From Eubacterium sp. UBA3720 (GTDB lineage: Bacteria; Bacillota; Clostridia; Lachnospirales; Lachnospiraceae): 24,586 bases of DNA. Under the pieces are notes generated by a model, which saw only the letters and a program-made list of their open reading frames with translations, was not told where the DNA came from and made no database searches. A program made the translations under genes and the position numbers. The stretch is taken from the NCBI GenBank assembly GCA_002371335.1, contig DFHP01000192.1, positions 1 through 24,586 on the forward strand, given 5' to 3'. How positions within the stretch are numbered: position 1 is the first letter of the stretch; each line of letters begins with the position of its first letter. Shown here piece after piece: positions 1-9,410 of the stretch.

Positions 1-1187
1 GCAAACCTGCCGGATATCTCCTTCGCCTCTTCTGTTCTGACCCACCCGTCTTCTGTCTTTTCCAGAAGGATCCTCAGGGCATAGTGCTCCAGATCCGAAA
101 AATCTATCACATTGCGCTCTCTTTTTTCCTCTCCATAGCGTCTGCCATATGTTTTTGTCAGACGTACGAGTTCTTTTAAATGGGGAAGAACGGCTTTCTG
201 TTGTTCAACTATCTCTTCCGCAGTCAGAAAAAAGAATCTGCTCTGAAGGTCCTTCCAGGCTTTTTTCAGCTTTTCCCTTCTTTTCTTTACTCTTTCCAGA
301 ATGTACGGATCGATATAATCGTGTTTTTTCGTTACCCTCGGCAGTCTTTCAAAAACCCCTGACCCAAAGATCCGGCGGCATCCGTGATAGTCTTCCTCTT
401 TTTCAGCGTCCAGTATCATTTCAAGATCCGACAGCATTGCGGATTCATAAACATCAGGACCTCCCTCTGTCTGAGCGTCTGCCAGATTCTCCCGGGCCAT
501 GATCTCAATGCTTTCCATCATCCGCTTAGACTCCGCCATCAGCTCGCCCATCCAGTTTTTTTCCATGAGCTCGGCCTCGTCATCTGCCGTACAGTTTTCC
601 ACGCACGCGTCCATCCACTCGTCCGGATCCGGGGTGGCAATGGCAAAGTTATAAACCTTCAGGATCATATCTTCCAGATTTTTATCATCTTTTCCGGGTG
701 CAAACGCTTCTACAAAATCCAGGAACTCCGGGGTGGCGGCGGCGTACTCTTCCTCCAGCATGTCCTGCAGCACTTCTCCCCGGAGAAGCTTCAGCTCTCC
801 CTCATCCGCGATGCGGTATGACGGATCCAGATCTGTTTTATGAATATAATTACGTATCACATTTGTACAGAATCCATGGATCGTGCTGATAGGCGCGTTA
901 TGGAGAAGCACGCTTTGTTTCTGAAGATGCTCATTTTCAGGGTCTTCCTCCAGCTTATCCGTGATCGCGGCGCTGATCCTCTCTTTCATCTCCGCGGCAG
1001 CCGCCCTCGTGAAGGTCACTACCAGCAGATGATCTATATCCGTCGGTTTTTCCGGATCTGTGATCATAGAGAGGATTCGCTCCACCAGCACGGCTGTCTT
1101 TCCGGATCCGGCCGCGGCAGAGACCAGTAAATTTCTATCCCGCAGCTCGATCACCTGTTTCTGTTCTCTGGTCCAGCTCACTGCCAT
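1..1187 (-). CDS. addA: AddA helicase/nuclease subunit, N-terminal part (cut by window edge)
   Basis: This is the N-terminal 395 residues of AddA, the UvrD-like helicase and nuclease subunit of the AddAB complex that resects double-strand breaks for RecA loading. I translated it by hand from the minus strand. It starts MAVSWTREQKQVIEL, with Walker A AAAGSGKT at about residues 24-31, then motif Ia TFTRAAAAEMKERI and a DFSDLEHYAL segment typical of AddA near the window edge. The reading frame stays open to base 1, so the rest of the helicase and the C-terminal nuclease lie outside. The start ATG shares one base with the addB stop (TAATG), which implies translational coupling. The family is about 1,200 residues long, so roughly a third is visible. 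The identification is firm. Confidence 0.95.
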   Translation of the reverse strand, partial: MAVSWTREQKQVIELRDRNLLVSAAAGSGKTAVLVERILSMITDPEKPTDIDHLLVVTFTRAAAAEMKERISAAITDKLEEDPENEHLQKQSVLLHNAPISTIHGFCTNVIRNYIHKTDLDPSYRIADEGELKLLRGEVLQDMLEEEYAAATPEFLDFVEAFAPGKDDKNLEDMILKVYNFAIATPDPDEWMDACVENCTADDEAELMEKNWMGELMAESKRMMESIEIMARENLADAQTEGGPDVYESAMLSDLEMILDAEKEEDYHGCRRIFGSGVFERLPRVTKKHDYIDPYILERVKKRREKLKKAWKDLQSRFFFLTAEEIVEQQKAVLPHLKELVRLTKTYGRRYGEEKRERNVIDFSDLEHYALRILLEKTEDGWVRTEEAKEISGRF

Positions 1188-4100
1188 TACTCCAGCTCCT
1201 CCTTCATTTTTTTCAGAACATCGATTGAATCTTCTTTTTTTATCTTACGGTATCCGTATCCGGGTATCTTTTCATCAAAACCGCACAGTCCCTTATACGG
1301 GCAGTAAGTACACGGCTTCTTTTCCCCGTCGGAATACGGAGATGCTGCCGTTTCTCCATTCAGGATACGCTCTCCGAGCTGAAGCGCCTTATGATCTGCA
1401 AACTTCGAAAGCGTTTCAAAGCTTTGTATGTCGGCAGCAGTTGAATAACTGCTGAGTCCGCCGTCTTTTTTGAGCTGAACCGGGATGACGTCGGATTTTC
1501 CGCTGCTTTCGATCGTTTCGTCCAGAAGCTGAAGCACATTCATTTCGCTGCGCACCAGCCCATTTGGCTTCAGTGCAGAAAGGAATTCCTTTTTCAGCGT
1601 TTCATCGTCTCCCGGCGCCACATATGGGTCTTTGATGTTATAATACAGGATCCCCGCAGGCTCCACCTTTTTCTCGGGATCCTTTTTCTTTTCTGACTCC
1701 AGAACAGCGTTCATATACAAAACCAGCTGCATCTGCAGACCGTTATACAGCCCCGGGAGATCCAGCTGTGTCGCTCCGGATTTATAATCCACGACCTTAA
1801 GATATCGGCAGTCTCCCTCATCGCATATATCGACCCGGTCTATTTTTCCCCGAAGTTTCAGCTGTCCGCCGTTTTTCAGCGTAAAGTTCAGCGCATCCAG
1901 TTCATCCGCGCGGAATGCGATCTCAGCCCCGGCCGGCTCAAACTTTCCCTGCCTGATCTGCGTACGCAGTGCCCAGATGGTCCGGTCCATAAGAGCCGTG
2001 ATCCTTTTTACCAGATATTTGTTTCTCTCCGAACTGTAAAGGATCGTATTTCCATAATCATGCACGACCTCCCGCACAGCCTCCCCCAGGATCCTCCTGC
2101 TCTGCTCATCGGATACGGCGCTCCATTTGAGTCCTTCCGCCTCAAGCTTTTTAGAGTATTTTTCAAGGGCGCTGTGAAGGATAGTACCCATATCCGCCAT
2201 TGTAAACACATAATGCTCACGTTCCTTCAGGCCGAGGCCGTAACCGGCAAAATGCGCAAAGGCGCATGCGGCAAAATTCTCCAGCCGGGTCGCGGAATTT
2301 GACAGAACCTTTCCATATAAAGCCTGCGCCATCATCTTTCCTATGCCTTCTATCGGATTGCGCGCCGCGGCCGCCTCGAGAATATGCGGAATATCCGCCG
2401 CGATCTCTTTTCTCTCCGCAATGATGCCTTTTTCCCTGTTCTTTTTTTCTCTCGCCGCCAGATCAAGCACCAGCTCTCTGAATACATCGTCCGCCGGAAT
2501 CACATCGATCTTCTGAAGCTGTTCGAGAAGTATTTCCCTGATTCCCTCATCTGTTTCCAGACGGATATATGTATCTTCCGTCTCTGTTTCCAGCTTTGTA
2601 TACATTTTCCGGAGCATCGGTATCAGGTATGCAGGCACCATGGCTTCCCCCGAAGGATCTTCCCTGCTCCAGGACAGATATAATCCGTGCGAAGGCTTTG
2701 TCAGCGTCAGATAAAGATAAAACCGCTGCTGGTACATTTCCTCTCTGGCGTCTGGAGAGAGTTCTACATCATATTCCTTCAGACGGCTGCGGTCAGTCTC
2801 GGACAAAACACTGTTCCCGCTTACCGGTTTTGGGATCCATCCGTCATTTACGCCGGCAAAAAACAGTACCTTAATATGCTTCAGCCTTGTCCTCTCGATA
2901 TCTCCCACAAGGACCTGATCCTCTCCGGGCGGGATCAGCCCGATCTTTGTTTCCTTGAGACCTGTTTCCAGCAGCTGACGGAAAGCGGACAAACTCATCC
3001 TTTCGTTTCCGAGCACCTCGACCATTTTGTCCAGAAGAGCCATGAGCATCGGATAGATACGTGCATACTCTCCCGCCAGAGCTTTATTTCCCTGTTCCTC
3101 GAATATATCCTGCTGTTCTTTTCCTTTCTGCTGTATCCGCTGTCCGGTCAGCAGAGCATACAGCACCTCGCATTTCCTTCGAAGTGTAGTGTTCCGCTCA
3201 GACATTCCTTTGGCAAAATCATCTGTCATTTCGCAGAACTTTTGTCTCAGGAGATTGATATTCTCCATCTCTGCCGGTCTCATTCCCTTCGGGATGCGGA
3301 TCCAGGCGGACTCATACTGTTTCCTTCCTCTGATTCCCATCGCAAGGACATAGTTTTCCAGCACATCTATCTCTCCCGGCGTGAAATCTGTCATGCCGGA
3401 CTTCAGAAACCTGAACACGCTTTCATAAGAATAGCTTTTTGACGCCATTTCCAGCGCGGAACGCACAAATTCCACCATGGGATTGCGAAGTACAGAACGT
3501 TTCTGATCCAGAAAATAAGGGATCTCCGCCTCATCAAGGGCCGCTGCCGCCTCTTTGCCATACGTTTCCATATCTCCGTTGACAATGGCTATATCTCTGT
3601 ACATTAATCCCTCCCGTCGGATCAGATTGCGGATCATTTCCGCGATCCTCCGCATCTCCTTTGCGGGATTTGCCGCTTCATACAGATGGATCTCCTGCTG
3701 CTCCTTATCGAAGACTCTTCTGCCGTACCGGAAAATATTTTTTTCCAGAAAACCAAGGGCCGGCGCGTTACAGAACCGTCCTTTCTCTTTCCCATCGATC
3801 CACCGGATCGGTCTTACCTCGCATCCGTTTTCTCCCGCGATCTGTACCGCCTTGCGGATCATTACCTTGCTCATATGAAAAAGCCTGTGAGAACCATCTT
3901 TTTTCATGGGATCCTCCCGCGGGTCTATGGAAGCGATCAGGATCACTTCCCTGCACAGTTTCATAAGCTTCGCCAGCACCAGATGCTGCATGGGCGTAAA
4001 ACCGGTAAACCCATCAAGTACGACCGTGCTTCCCCTGACAAAAGCAGACTTTCCGATCACGCGGCAGAGTACTTCAGGCATCTCCTCAGTCGTCATATAT

Positions 4101-4624
4101 TTTTCGTTCAGATAATCCCTGAATCTCCGGTAGATATTCTGCACATCCAAAAGCTTTCTTCCGAGCAGGCTTTCCAGACCTGATTTTTCGACCCATCCGG
4201 TCAGCTGTTCCGGAGATACGCCATACTGCATAAGCTCTGATATCAGCGATTTCATCTGATCGGGCGCGCCGCTCTTTTCCAGCGTACCTTTAAGAACTGT
4301 CAGTTCTCTGCCGGCAGACGCGTCAAGTATTGCTTTATGCACTACCAGGCTTTTTCCCGTTTCTTCAAGAACAGGGTATCTGTCCCCCCCCACTTCCCCG
4401 AACACACGGTACGCAAGCCTGTTAAAGCTCAGCACATCCACATTCAGCAGCCCTTTGTTCGGATGTCTCCGGACCAGATCCTTCTGGGTCTGCATCGTAA
4501 ACTGTTCCGGAACGATAACGATAAAATTCTGTTCCGGATGTTCTGCTGATCTTTGGATCAGTTCGCTGTATACCTTATACGATTTTCCCGCGCCGCTGCC
4601 GCCGGCCACGATCTGAAGCGCCAT
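1187..4624 (-). CDS. addB: AddB, ATP-dependent deoxyribonuclease subunit B
   Basis: This is the second subunit of the AddAB helicase-nuclease, 1,145 residues, the usual length for Firmicutes. Walker A GGSGAGKS is at residues 8-15. The C-terminal RecB-type nuclease domain shows GKIDRVD and then VVDYKSG near residue 945. The four-cysteine iron-sulfur motif is split as in the family: one cysteine in FAACAFAHF near residue 785, and the other three in CTYCPYKGLC at residues 1105-1114. The ATG is preceded by GGGAGG at six bases' spacing. It overlaps addA by one base, so the pair is co-transcribed. The 350-base stretch upstream is filled with repeat sequence, and I could not pick a convincing promoter there. 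Confidence 0.96.
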   Translation of the reverse strand: MALQIVAGGSGAGKSYKVYSELIQRSAEHPEQNFIVIVPEQFTMQTQKDLVRRHPNKGLLNVDVLSFNRLAYRVFGEVGGDRYPVLEETGKSLVVHKAILDASAGRELTVLKGTLEKSGAPDQMKSLISELMQYGVSPEQLTGWVEKSGLESLLGRKLLDVQNIYRRFRDYLNEKYMTTEEMPEVLCRVIGKSAFVRGSTVVLDGFTGFTPMQHLVLAKLMKLCREVILIASIDPREDPMKKDGSHRLFHMSKVMIRKAVQIAGENGCEVRPIRWIDGKEKGRFCNAPALGFLEKNIFRYGRRVFDKEQQEIHLYEAANPAKEMRRIAEMIRNLIRREGLMYRDIAIVNGDMETYGKEAAAALDEAEIPYFLDQKRSVLRNPMVEFVRSALEMASKSYSYESVFRFLKSGMTDFTPGEIDVLENYVLAMGIRGRKQYESAWIRIPKGMRPAEMENINLLRQKFCEMTDDFAKGMSERNTTLRRKCEVLYALLTGQRIQQKGKEQQDIFEEQGNKALAGEYARIYPMLMALLDKMVEVLGNERMSLSAFRQLLETGLKETKIGLIPPGEDQVLVGDIERTRLKHIKVLFFAGVNDGWIPKPVSGNSVLSETDRSRLKEYDVELSPDAREEMYQQRFYLYLTLTKPSHGLYLSWSREDPSGEAMVPAYLIPMLRKMYTKLETETEDTYIRLETDEGIREILLEQLQKIDVIPADDVFRELVLDLAAREKKNREKGIIAERKEIAADIPHILEAAAARNPIEGIGKMMAQALYGKVLSNSATRLENFAACAFAHFAGYGLGLKEREHYVFTMADMGTILHSALEKYSKKLEAEGLKWSAVSDEQSRRILGEAVREVVHDYGNTILYSSERNKYLVKRITALMDRTIWALRTQIRQGKFEPAGAEIAFRADELDALNFTLKNGGQLKLRGKIDRVDICDEGDCRYLKVVDYKSGATQLDLPGLYNGLQMQLVLYMNAVLESEKKKDPEKKVEPAGILYYNIKDPYVAPGDDETLKKEFLSALKPNGLVRSEMNVLQLLDETIESSGKSDVIPVQLKKDGGLSSYSTAADIQSFETLSKFADHKALQLGERILNGETAASPYSDGEKKPCTYCPYKGLCGFDEKIPGYGYRKIKKEDSIDVLKKMKEELE

Positions 4625-4663
4625 CTGTTTCCTCCCAAAGTTTTTTTATTTATCTTAAGACGC

Positions 4664-4818
4664 GCGAACCGGACTTTGCGCGCCGCCGCACAGCAGCTTT
4701 GCTGCTTTCCTCTGTGCGGCGTGTGCATCCTCCCGGAGGGTTTCATATCATGGATTTCCATGACAGAACAAAGTCCGCGAGCGGATTTCAACTCCCCCGT
4801 CTCTCAATCTTGTGAGTA
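4664..4818 (+). repeat. Hairpin-rich interspersed repeat, unit A (complete 155-base unit)
   Basis: Bases 4664-4763 recur at 4819-4918 with one mismatch (4694 C, 4849 T). The offset is 155, so this is a full unit followed by a partial second one. The unit is a chain of inverted repeats: GCCGCACAG against CTGTGCGGC, the short palindrome CCTCCCGGAGGG, TCATGGATTTCCATGA, GTCCGC-GA-GCGGAT, and an imperfect CTCTCAA against TTGTGAG at its right end. The right 51 bases match the end of the window (24536-24586). It lies between hslO and addB. No open frame in it looks like a protein. It could be a non-autonomous mobile repeat (MITE or REP-like) or a structured RNA; the sequence alone does not decide. 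Confidence 0.85.
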
Positions 4819-4925
4819 GCGAACCGGACTTTGCGCGCCGCCGCACAGTAGCTTTGCTGCTTTCCTCTGTGCGGCGTGTGCATCCTCCCGGAGGGTTTCA
4901 TATCATGGATTTCCATGATATGAAA
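4819..4925 (+). repeat. Hairpin-rich interspersed repeat, unit B (partial second unit)
   Basis: This is the second, truncated unit of the tandem. It carries the first 100 bases of unit A with one mismatch and ends in an extended perfect palindrome at 4896-4925: 14-base arms beginning TTTCATATCATGGA around a TT centre. In unit A the outer part of that palindrome is lost. The unit stops a few bases before the predicted hslO terminator at 4930-4967. Confidence 0.85.
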
Positions 4926-4929
4926 TATA

Positions 4930-4967
4930 GCTGCCGCATAGCATCAGAAAATGACGATTGCGGCAGC
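4930..4967 (-). terminator. Probable terminator hairpin of the methyltransferase-hslO operon
   Basis: A perfect nine-base inverted repeat (GCTGCCGCA and TGCGGCAGC, about 20-base loop) begins 13 bases after the hslO stop codon. On the minus strand it is followed by a T-rich but interrupted stretch (TATATTTC), so it is a moderate rather than a textbook intrinsic terminator. Confidence 0.55.
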
Positions 4968-4980
4968 CTCCTGTTTTCTA

Positions 4981-5844
4981 TCAGATTAATTCCTGTAATT
5001 CCTTTACGGTGAATATGTATTTTGTATTGCAGAAATCACACACCAGCTCAGCCGGTCTGTTTTCCGCAATCATGGAACGAAGCTCTTTCTTTCCCACGCT
5101 GAGCAGTGCTTTTCTGACCCGTTCACGGCTGCAGTTGCAGTTAAAAGCACACGGCATCGTATCATTGATCTCAAGGCCCAGATTTCCCAGCAGCTTCTCA
5201 AGTATTTCTTCGGGAGTAAGTCCCTCGGACAAAAGCTCAGTGACAGATTTTACCCCTGACAGATTTTCCATCAGCCTGTCCACCACGGAATCGTCAAATC
5301 CCGGCATAAGCTGGATGATAAAGCCTCCTGCCTGCTGTACGCTTTCATCCTGATTTACCAGAACGCCTACGCCTACAGACGAAGGTGTCTGCTCGCTCAG
5401 CGTGAAATAATACGCCAGATCATCACCGATCTCGCCGCTCTGCAGATCCACCTGGCTGGAATATGGCTCCTTCAGGCCCAGATCTTTGACCACAGTCAAC
5501 ATTCCCGGACCCATGGCGCCTCCTACATCCAGTTTGTTCATGGAATTCACCATAAGCGGACAGTTTGGATTATATGGAAAACCCTTCACGTTTCCTCTGG
5601 AATCTGCAGTGACTGTCATTCCCTGAAGAGGCCCTTCACTGCGGATGGTCAGGCTGAGAAGATCTTCCTCACCCTTCATCATTACTCCCATCATGGCTCC
5701 GGCAGTCATCAGTCTTCCCAGCGCTGCAGTGGCCACGGGGGTAGTATGATGAATGCTTCTTGCCTTTTCTGCCATATCATGTGTATTTGCCGCAAATGCT
5801 CTGACATAACCATTTGCCGCTGTCGCTCTTACAATGTAATCCAT
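4981..5844 (-). CDS. hslO: Hsp33, redox-regulated molecular chaperone
   Basis: Hsp33 is a cytoplasmic holdase that becomes active when oxidation releases zinc from four cysteines. All four are present in the family spacing: C236 and C238 (CNC), and C269 and C272 (CDFC). The length, 287 residues, is normal. The N-terminal MDYIVRATAANGYVRAFA is the typical start. The ATG has an AAAGGAG ribosome binding site at a rather long spacing of 13 bases. It begins 24 bases after the methyltransferase stop and is probably transcribed with it. An extra cysteine (C232) lies just before the CNC pair. Confidence 0.97.
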   Translation of the reverse strand: MDYIVRATAANGYVRAFAANTHDMAEKARSIHHTTPVATAALGRLMTAGAMMGVMMKGEEDLLSLTIRSEGPLQGMTVTADSRGNVKGFPYNPNCPLMVNSMNKLDVGGAMGPGMLTVVKDLGLKEPYSSQVDLQSGEIGDDLAYYFTLSEQTPSSVGVGVLVNQDESVQQAGGFIIQLMPGFDDSVVDRLMENLSGVKSVTELLSEGLTPEEILEKLLGNLGLEINDTMPCAFNCNCSRERVRKALLSVGKKELRSMIAENRPAELVCDFCNTKYIFTVKELQELI

Positions 5845-5868
5845 AATTTATCGTTAACTCCTTTACGT

Positions 5869-6645
5869 TCATTGTTCATCTGTATAGAACTTGCCCTCTG
5901 TCCTTTTTTCCCTCGCCAGAATATGCATGCGCTCCGTATCTTCACCAAGTGGATCATCCGTATAAGCCTTCCACGCATCCACGAATTCCATTCCGGCTTC
6001 CCGAAGGCACTCTTTGACCTCTTCCACCCTCCAGGCTCTCTGGAGATGGATCTCCTCATGCTTCCTGTAAAGGCCATTCTTCTCCGGGATAAAGATCGTA
6101 AGCATATACTCGTTCAGCCGTTGTTCTTCATCATAAATATTTTCCCAGATAAAGCTTCCCTCTTCCCGGTTCTCGGCGATCACCCCTGAACCGATAGCCT
6201 TATACTTTGCCTCCGTATTCAGGTCAAAAAGAAACAGTCCGCCCGGATCCAGGTAATTATTGACAAGCCGGAAAACCTCCCGCAGATCGTCTTCCTCCGT
6301 GATATAGTTGATACAGTCACAGACACTTATCACGGCCCCGACCGTTCCGTAAAGCTCAAACTCTCTCATATCCTGCATTAGGTAAAGGATATCCGATCCG
6401 GATCTTTCCTTTTTTTCCATAGCCTCTTCCAGCATTTCCGGCGAGGAATCGATACCGATCATATCATATCCCGCCGCGGCAAGCCGTTCGGTCATATTGC
6501 CCGTTCCGCACCCAAGCTCACAGACAAGGCCTTCTGATAAGCCTCTTTTCTTCAGAAATTCAACCAGGTATTCCGCCCATCTGTCATAATCCACATTGTC
6601 CATAAACAGGTCATATACCTGCGCAAAATCAGAATAAGCTTCCAT
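5869..6645 (-). CDS. Class I SAM-dependent methyltransferase
   Basis: This 258-residue protein has the Rossmann-type methyltransferase motif I, CELGCGTGN, at residues 42-50, followed by GIDSSPEML at 64-72, which provides the acidic residue that binds the SAM ribose. The N-terminal YDLFMDNVDYDRWAEYL pattern belongs to a group of small clostridial methyltransferases whose substrate is not established. It is the first gene of an operon with hslO. A GGGAGC ribosome binding site precedes the ATG, and an extended -10 promoter lies about 40 bases upstream. The substrate cannot be told from sequence; being next to a redox chaperone does not define it. Confidence 0.88.
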   Translation of the reverse strand: MEAYSDFAQVYDLFMDNVDYDRWAEYLVEFLKKRGLSEGLVCELGCGTGNMTERLAAAGYDMIGIDSSPEMLEEAMEKKERSGSDILYLMQDMREFELYGTVGAVISVCDCINYITEEDDLREVFRLVNNYLDPGGLFLFDLNTEAKYKAIGSGVIAENREEGSFIWENIYDEEQRLNEYMLTIFIPEKNGLYRKHEEIHLQRAWRVEEVKECLREAGMEFVDAWKAYTDDPLGEDTERMHILAREKRTEGKFYTDEQ

Positions 6646-6685
6646 ATCCTGCTCCCGTTTCTTTCTTAAATAATTATCTTCACAG

Positions 6686-6694
6686 ATTATAGCA
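6686..6694 (-). promoter_or_regulatory. Extended -10 promoter of the methyltransferase-hslO operon
   Basis: On the minus strand the sequence reads TGCTATAAT, an extended -10 with a perfect TATAAT box. There is no good -35 at 17 bases, which is common when the TGN extension is present. The predicted leader is about 34 bases. Confidence 0.55.
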
Positions 6695-6710
6695 CGTTTG
6701 ATTATACAGC

Positions 6711-6772
6711 AAAAACAGCGCTTCGAAAAGGATGATTCTCCTCAAAAGAGCTCCATCCTCCCCGAAACGCTG
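6711..6772 (-). terminator. Intrinsic terminator of clpB
   Basis: A long imperfect inverted repeat begins 50 bases after the clpB stop. The outer arms are CAGCG(C)TTCG and CGAAACGCTG, with GGAT/ATCC pairing inside. On the minus strand it is followed directly by TTTTT (bases 6715-6711). Position and orientation fit termination of clpB ahead of the methyltransferase promoter. Confidence 0.75.
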
Positions 6773-6822
6773 CCATTTTTGCGGCACAATATCTTTTTTT
6801 CAAACGACGTATCCTGAACGTA

Positions 6823-9399
6823 TCATTTCGCAGCGAGATGACCGTCCTCCACATCAAGCAGTATCGTATCTCCTTCACGGACTTTTCCCGAAAGGATAAG
6901 TCTCGCCGAAAGAGTTTCTACGTTCTTCTGTATATAACGCTTCAGCGGACGAGCGCCGTACGTCGGATCATATCCGTTTTCTGTTACAAAATCTCTGGCT
7001 TCGGGAGTCAGTTCTATGCGGAGCTGCTGATCGGACAGACGTCTGTTCAGATCTGCCACCTGCAGGTCTATAATGTGACTTATGTTATCCTTTGTCAGCG
7101 GCTTAAACATAATGACTTCATCCAGCCTGTTCAGAAATTCAGGACGGAAATGAGCCCTGAGCTCTGTTCTTACCATCTCCTGTGATGATTCACTGATGGA
7201 ACCGTCTTCCCTTATTCCGTCCAGCAGATACTGAGATCCGATATTTGATGTCATGATCAGGATCGTATTCTTGAAATCAACCGTCCTTCCCTGTGAATCC
7301 GTGATACGGCCGTCGTCCAGCACCTGAAGCAGGACGTTAAACACGTCCGGATGCGCTTTTTCAATCTCGTCAAACAAAACTACCGCATATGGTTTGCGGC
7401 GCACTGCCTCCGTCAGCTGGCCGCCTTCGTCATATCCTACATATCCCGGAGGCGCTCCGATCAGACGCGATACGGAGAATTTCTCCATATATTCGCTCAT
7501 ATCGATACGGACCATGTTATTCTCATCATCAAACATCCGCTCCGCAAGGGTCTTCGCAAGCTCTGTCTTACCTACGCCTGTGGGTCCAAGGAACAGGAAG
7601 GAGCCGATAGGCTTGGTAGGATCCTTGATGCCTGCTTTGGAACGGATGATCGCGTCTGTCACCAGACTTACAGCCTCATCCTGACCTACCACACGCCGGT
7701 GCAGGTCATCCTCCAGATGAAGGATCTTAGCTTTTTCTCCCTCTGTGAGTTTTGCCACCGGAATACCGGTCCACCTGGATATGATCCTTGCAATTTCTTC
7801 CTCTGTCACACTCTCATGCACCATGGACAGATCCTTCGAATGTACCAGTTCCTCTTCCTTTGCCAGCTGCTCCTTCAGTTTGGGAAGTTCGCCGTACTGC
7901 AGCTCAGCCGCCTTTGTCAGGTCATAATTTCTCTGTGCCTGCTCAATCTGTTTGTTAATATCATCGATCTGTTCACGGATAGCCGAGACCCGGTCCACAG
8001 CATTCTTTTCATTTTCCCACTGCGCCTTCTGCGCCGTAAACTTATCCTTCAGATCTGCCAGCTCTTTACTCAGATTTTCCAGACGCTCACGGCTTAGAGC
8101 ATCCTCCTCTTTTTTTAGCGCAGTTTCTTCGATCTGCATCTGCATGATCTTCCTGTTCATCTCATCCAGCTCGGATGGCAGGGAATTCATTTCCGTTTTG
8201 ATCTGCGCACAGGCCTCATCCACCAGGTCAATAGCCTTATCCGGCAGGAATCTCTCTGAAATATATCTGTCTGAAAGGACCGCTGCCGATACGAGAGCTC
8301 CGTCAGTGATCTTTACCTTGTGGAACACTTCATATCTGTCCTTCAGTCCCCTGAGGATGGAGATAGTATCCTCCACAGTAGGCTCGTCCACCATGACGTG
8401 CTGGAACCTTCTCTCAAGCGCGGCGTCCTTTTCAATATACTTTCTGTATTCATCAAGGGTAGTCGCTCCGATACAATGCAGTTCGCCTCTTGCCAGCATC
8501 GGCTTAAGCATATTTCCCGCGTCCATGGCGCCTTCCGTCTTTCCGGCTCCGACGATCAGATGCAGCTCATCAATAAACAGAATGATCCTTCCTTCGCTTC
8601 TGCGCACATCCTCCAGTACCGCCTTAAGACGCTCTTCAAACTCGCCCCTGTACTTCGCTCCTGCAACCAGCGCACCCATATCCAGAGAAAAAATTGTTTT
8701 ATCCTTAAGGCTTTCAGGCACATCGCCTGCTATGATCCTCTGGGCAAGTCCTTCAACAATGGCAGTCTTTCCCACTCCGGGCTCACCGATCAGAACCGGA
8801 TTATTCTTTGTCTTTCTGGAAAGTATGCGGATAACATTTCTGATCTCGCTGTCCCGGCCGATGACCGGATCCAGCTTCTGCTCTCTGGCCCTCTCAACCA
8901 GATCCTGTCCGTATTTTTTCAGGGTATCATAGGTAGCTTCCGGATTATCGGTGGTAACCTTCTGATTTCCCCTGACTGTGCTCAGGGCCTGAAGAAACCT
9001 CTCACGGTTAATGCCATATTCTTTGAATATCTTTTTCATACTGCTGTTAGGCTCTTTCAGCATTGCGAGGAAAAGATGTTCAACCGAAACATATTCATCT
9101 CCCATGGCTTTCGCTTCATCTTCCGCGTAGATAAGCGTCTTATTCAAATACTGACCGATATAGGGCTTTCCGCCCTGCACCTTCACTTTCTGGTCGATAG
9201 CCTGCACTATCCTGTTCATGAAATGTTCCGAATTGATCTCCATTTTTTCGATCATTTTCAAGATCAGGCTGTCTTCCTGACGGAGCAGGATGTAGAGCAA
9301 ATGCTCCTGTTCTATTTCCTGATTTCCAAAATCATACGCGGTCTTCTCAAGATCCTGGACCGCCTGCAAAGATTTCTGTGTAAATTTATTAATATTCAT
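6823..9399 (-). CDS. clpB: ClpB, ATP-dependent disaggregase
   Basis: ClpB works as a hexamer with DnaK to pull proteins out of aggregates. Seen in order: an N-terminal Clp repeat domain, Walker A1 GEPGVGKT (205-212) with Walker B FIDELH (275-280), a coiled-coil middle domain near 400-530, Walker A2 GPTGVGKT near 605, Walker B LFDEIEKAH near 675, and the pore-loop segment GAPPGYVGYDEGG. The frame can be extended to a TTG at 9414, but that codon lies in the ribosome binding site. GGGAGGTGAC points to the ATGs at 9402 and 9399, and the second gives the usual MNINKFTQKS start and 858 residues. It is single-gene, with its own CIRCE-controlled promoter and terminator. Confidence 0.98.
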   Translation of the reverse strand: MNINKFTQKSLQAVQDLEKTAYDFGNQEIEQEHLLYILLRQEDSLILKMIEKMEINSEHFMNRIVQAIDQKVKVQGGKPYIGQYLNKTLIYAEDEAKAMGDEYVSVEHLFLAMLKEPNSSMKKIFKEYGINRERFLQALSTVRGNQKVTTDNPEATYDTLKKYGQDLVERAREQKLDPVIGRDSEIRNVIRILSRKTKNNPVLIGEPGVGKTAIVEGLAQRIIAGDVPESLKDKTIFSLDMGALVAGAKYRGEFEERLKAVLEDVRRSEGRIILFIDELHLIVGAGKTEGAMDAGNMLKPMLARGELHCIGATTLDEYRKYIEKDAALERRFQHVMVDEPTVEDTISILRGLKDRYEVFHKVKITDGALVSAAVLSDRYISERFLPDKAIDLVDEACAQIKTEMNSLPSELDEMNRKIMQMQIEETALKKEEDALSRERLENLSKELADLKDKFTAQKAQWENEKNAVDRVSAIREQIDDINKQIEQAQRNYDLTKAAELQYGELPKLKEQLAKEEELVHSKDLSMVHESVTEEEIARIISRWTGIPVAKLTEGEKAKILHLEDDLHRRVVGQDEAVSLVTDAIIRSKAGIKDPTKPIGSFLFLGPTGVGKTELAKTLAERMFDDENNMVRIDMSEYMEKFSVSRLIGAPPGYVGYDEGGQLTEAVRRKPYAVVLFDEIEKAHPDVFNVLLQVLDDGRITDSQGRTVDFKNTILIMTSNIGSQYLLDGIREDGSISESSQEMVRTELRAHFRPEFLNRLDEVIMFKPLTKDNISHIIDLQVADLNRRLSDQQLRIELTPEARDFVTENGYDPTYGARPLKRYIQKNVETLSARLILSGKVREGDTILLDVEDGHLAAK

Positions 9400-9410
9400 C
9401 ATGTCACCTC

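Noticed and set aside
2687..3442. A 251-residue plus-strand frame inside addB
   Set aside because: Antisense shadow of a well-supported gene; no recognisable domain or start signal.
4558..4791. A 77-residue frame running through the repeat into the addB start
   Set aside because: It is built mostly from repeat hairpins and overlaps addB; no sign of protein-level selection.
4664..4925. CRISPR array
   Set aside because: The repeated block is 100 bases with a 155-base period and only two copies; no short repeats with unique spacers and no cas genes.
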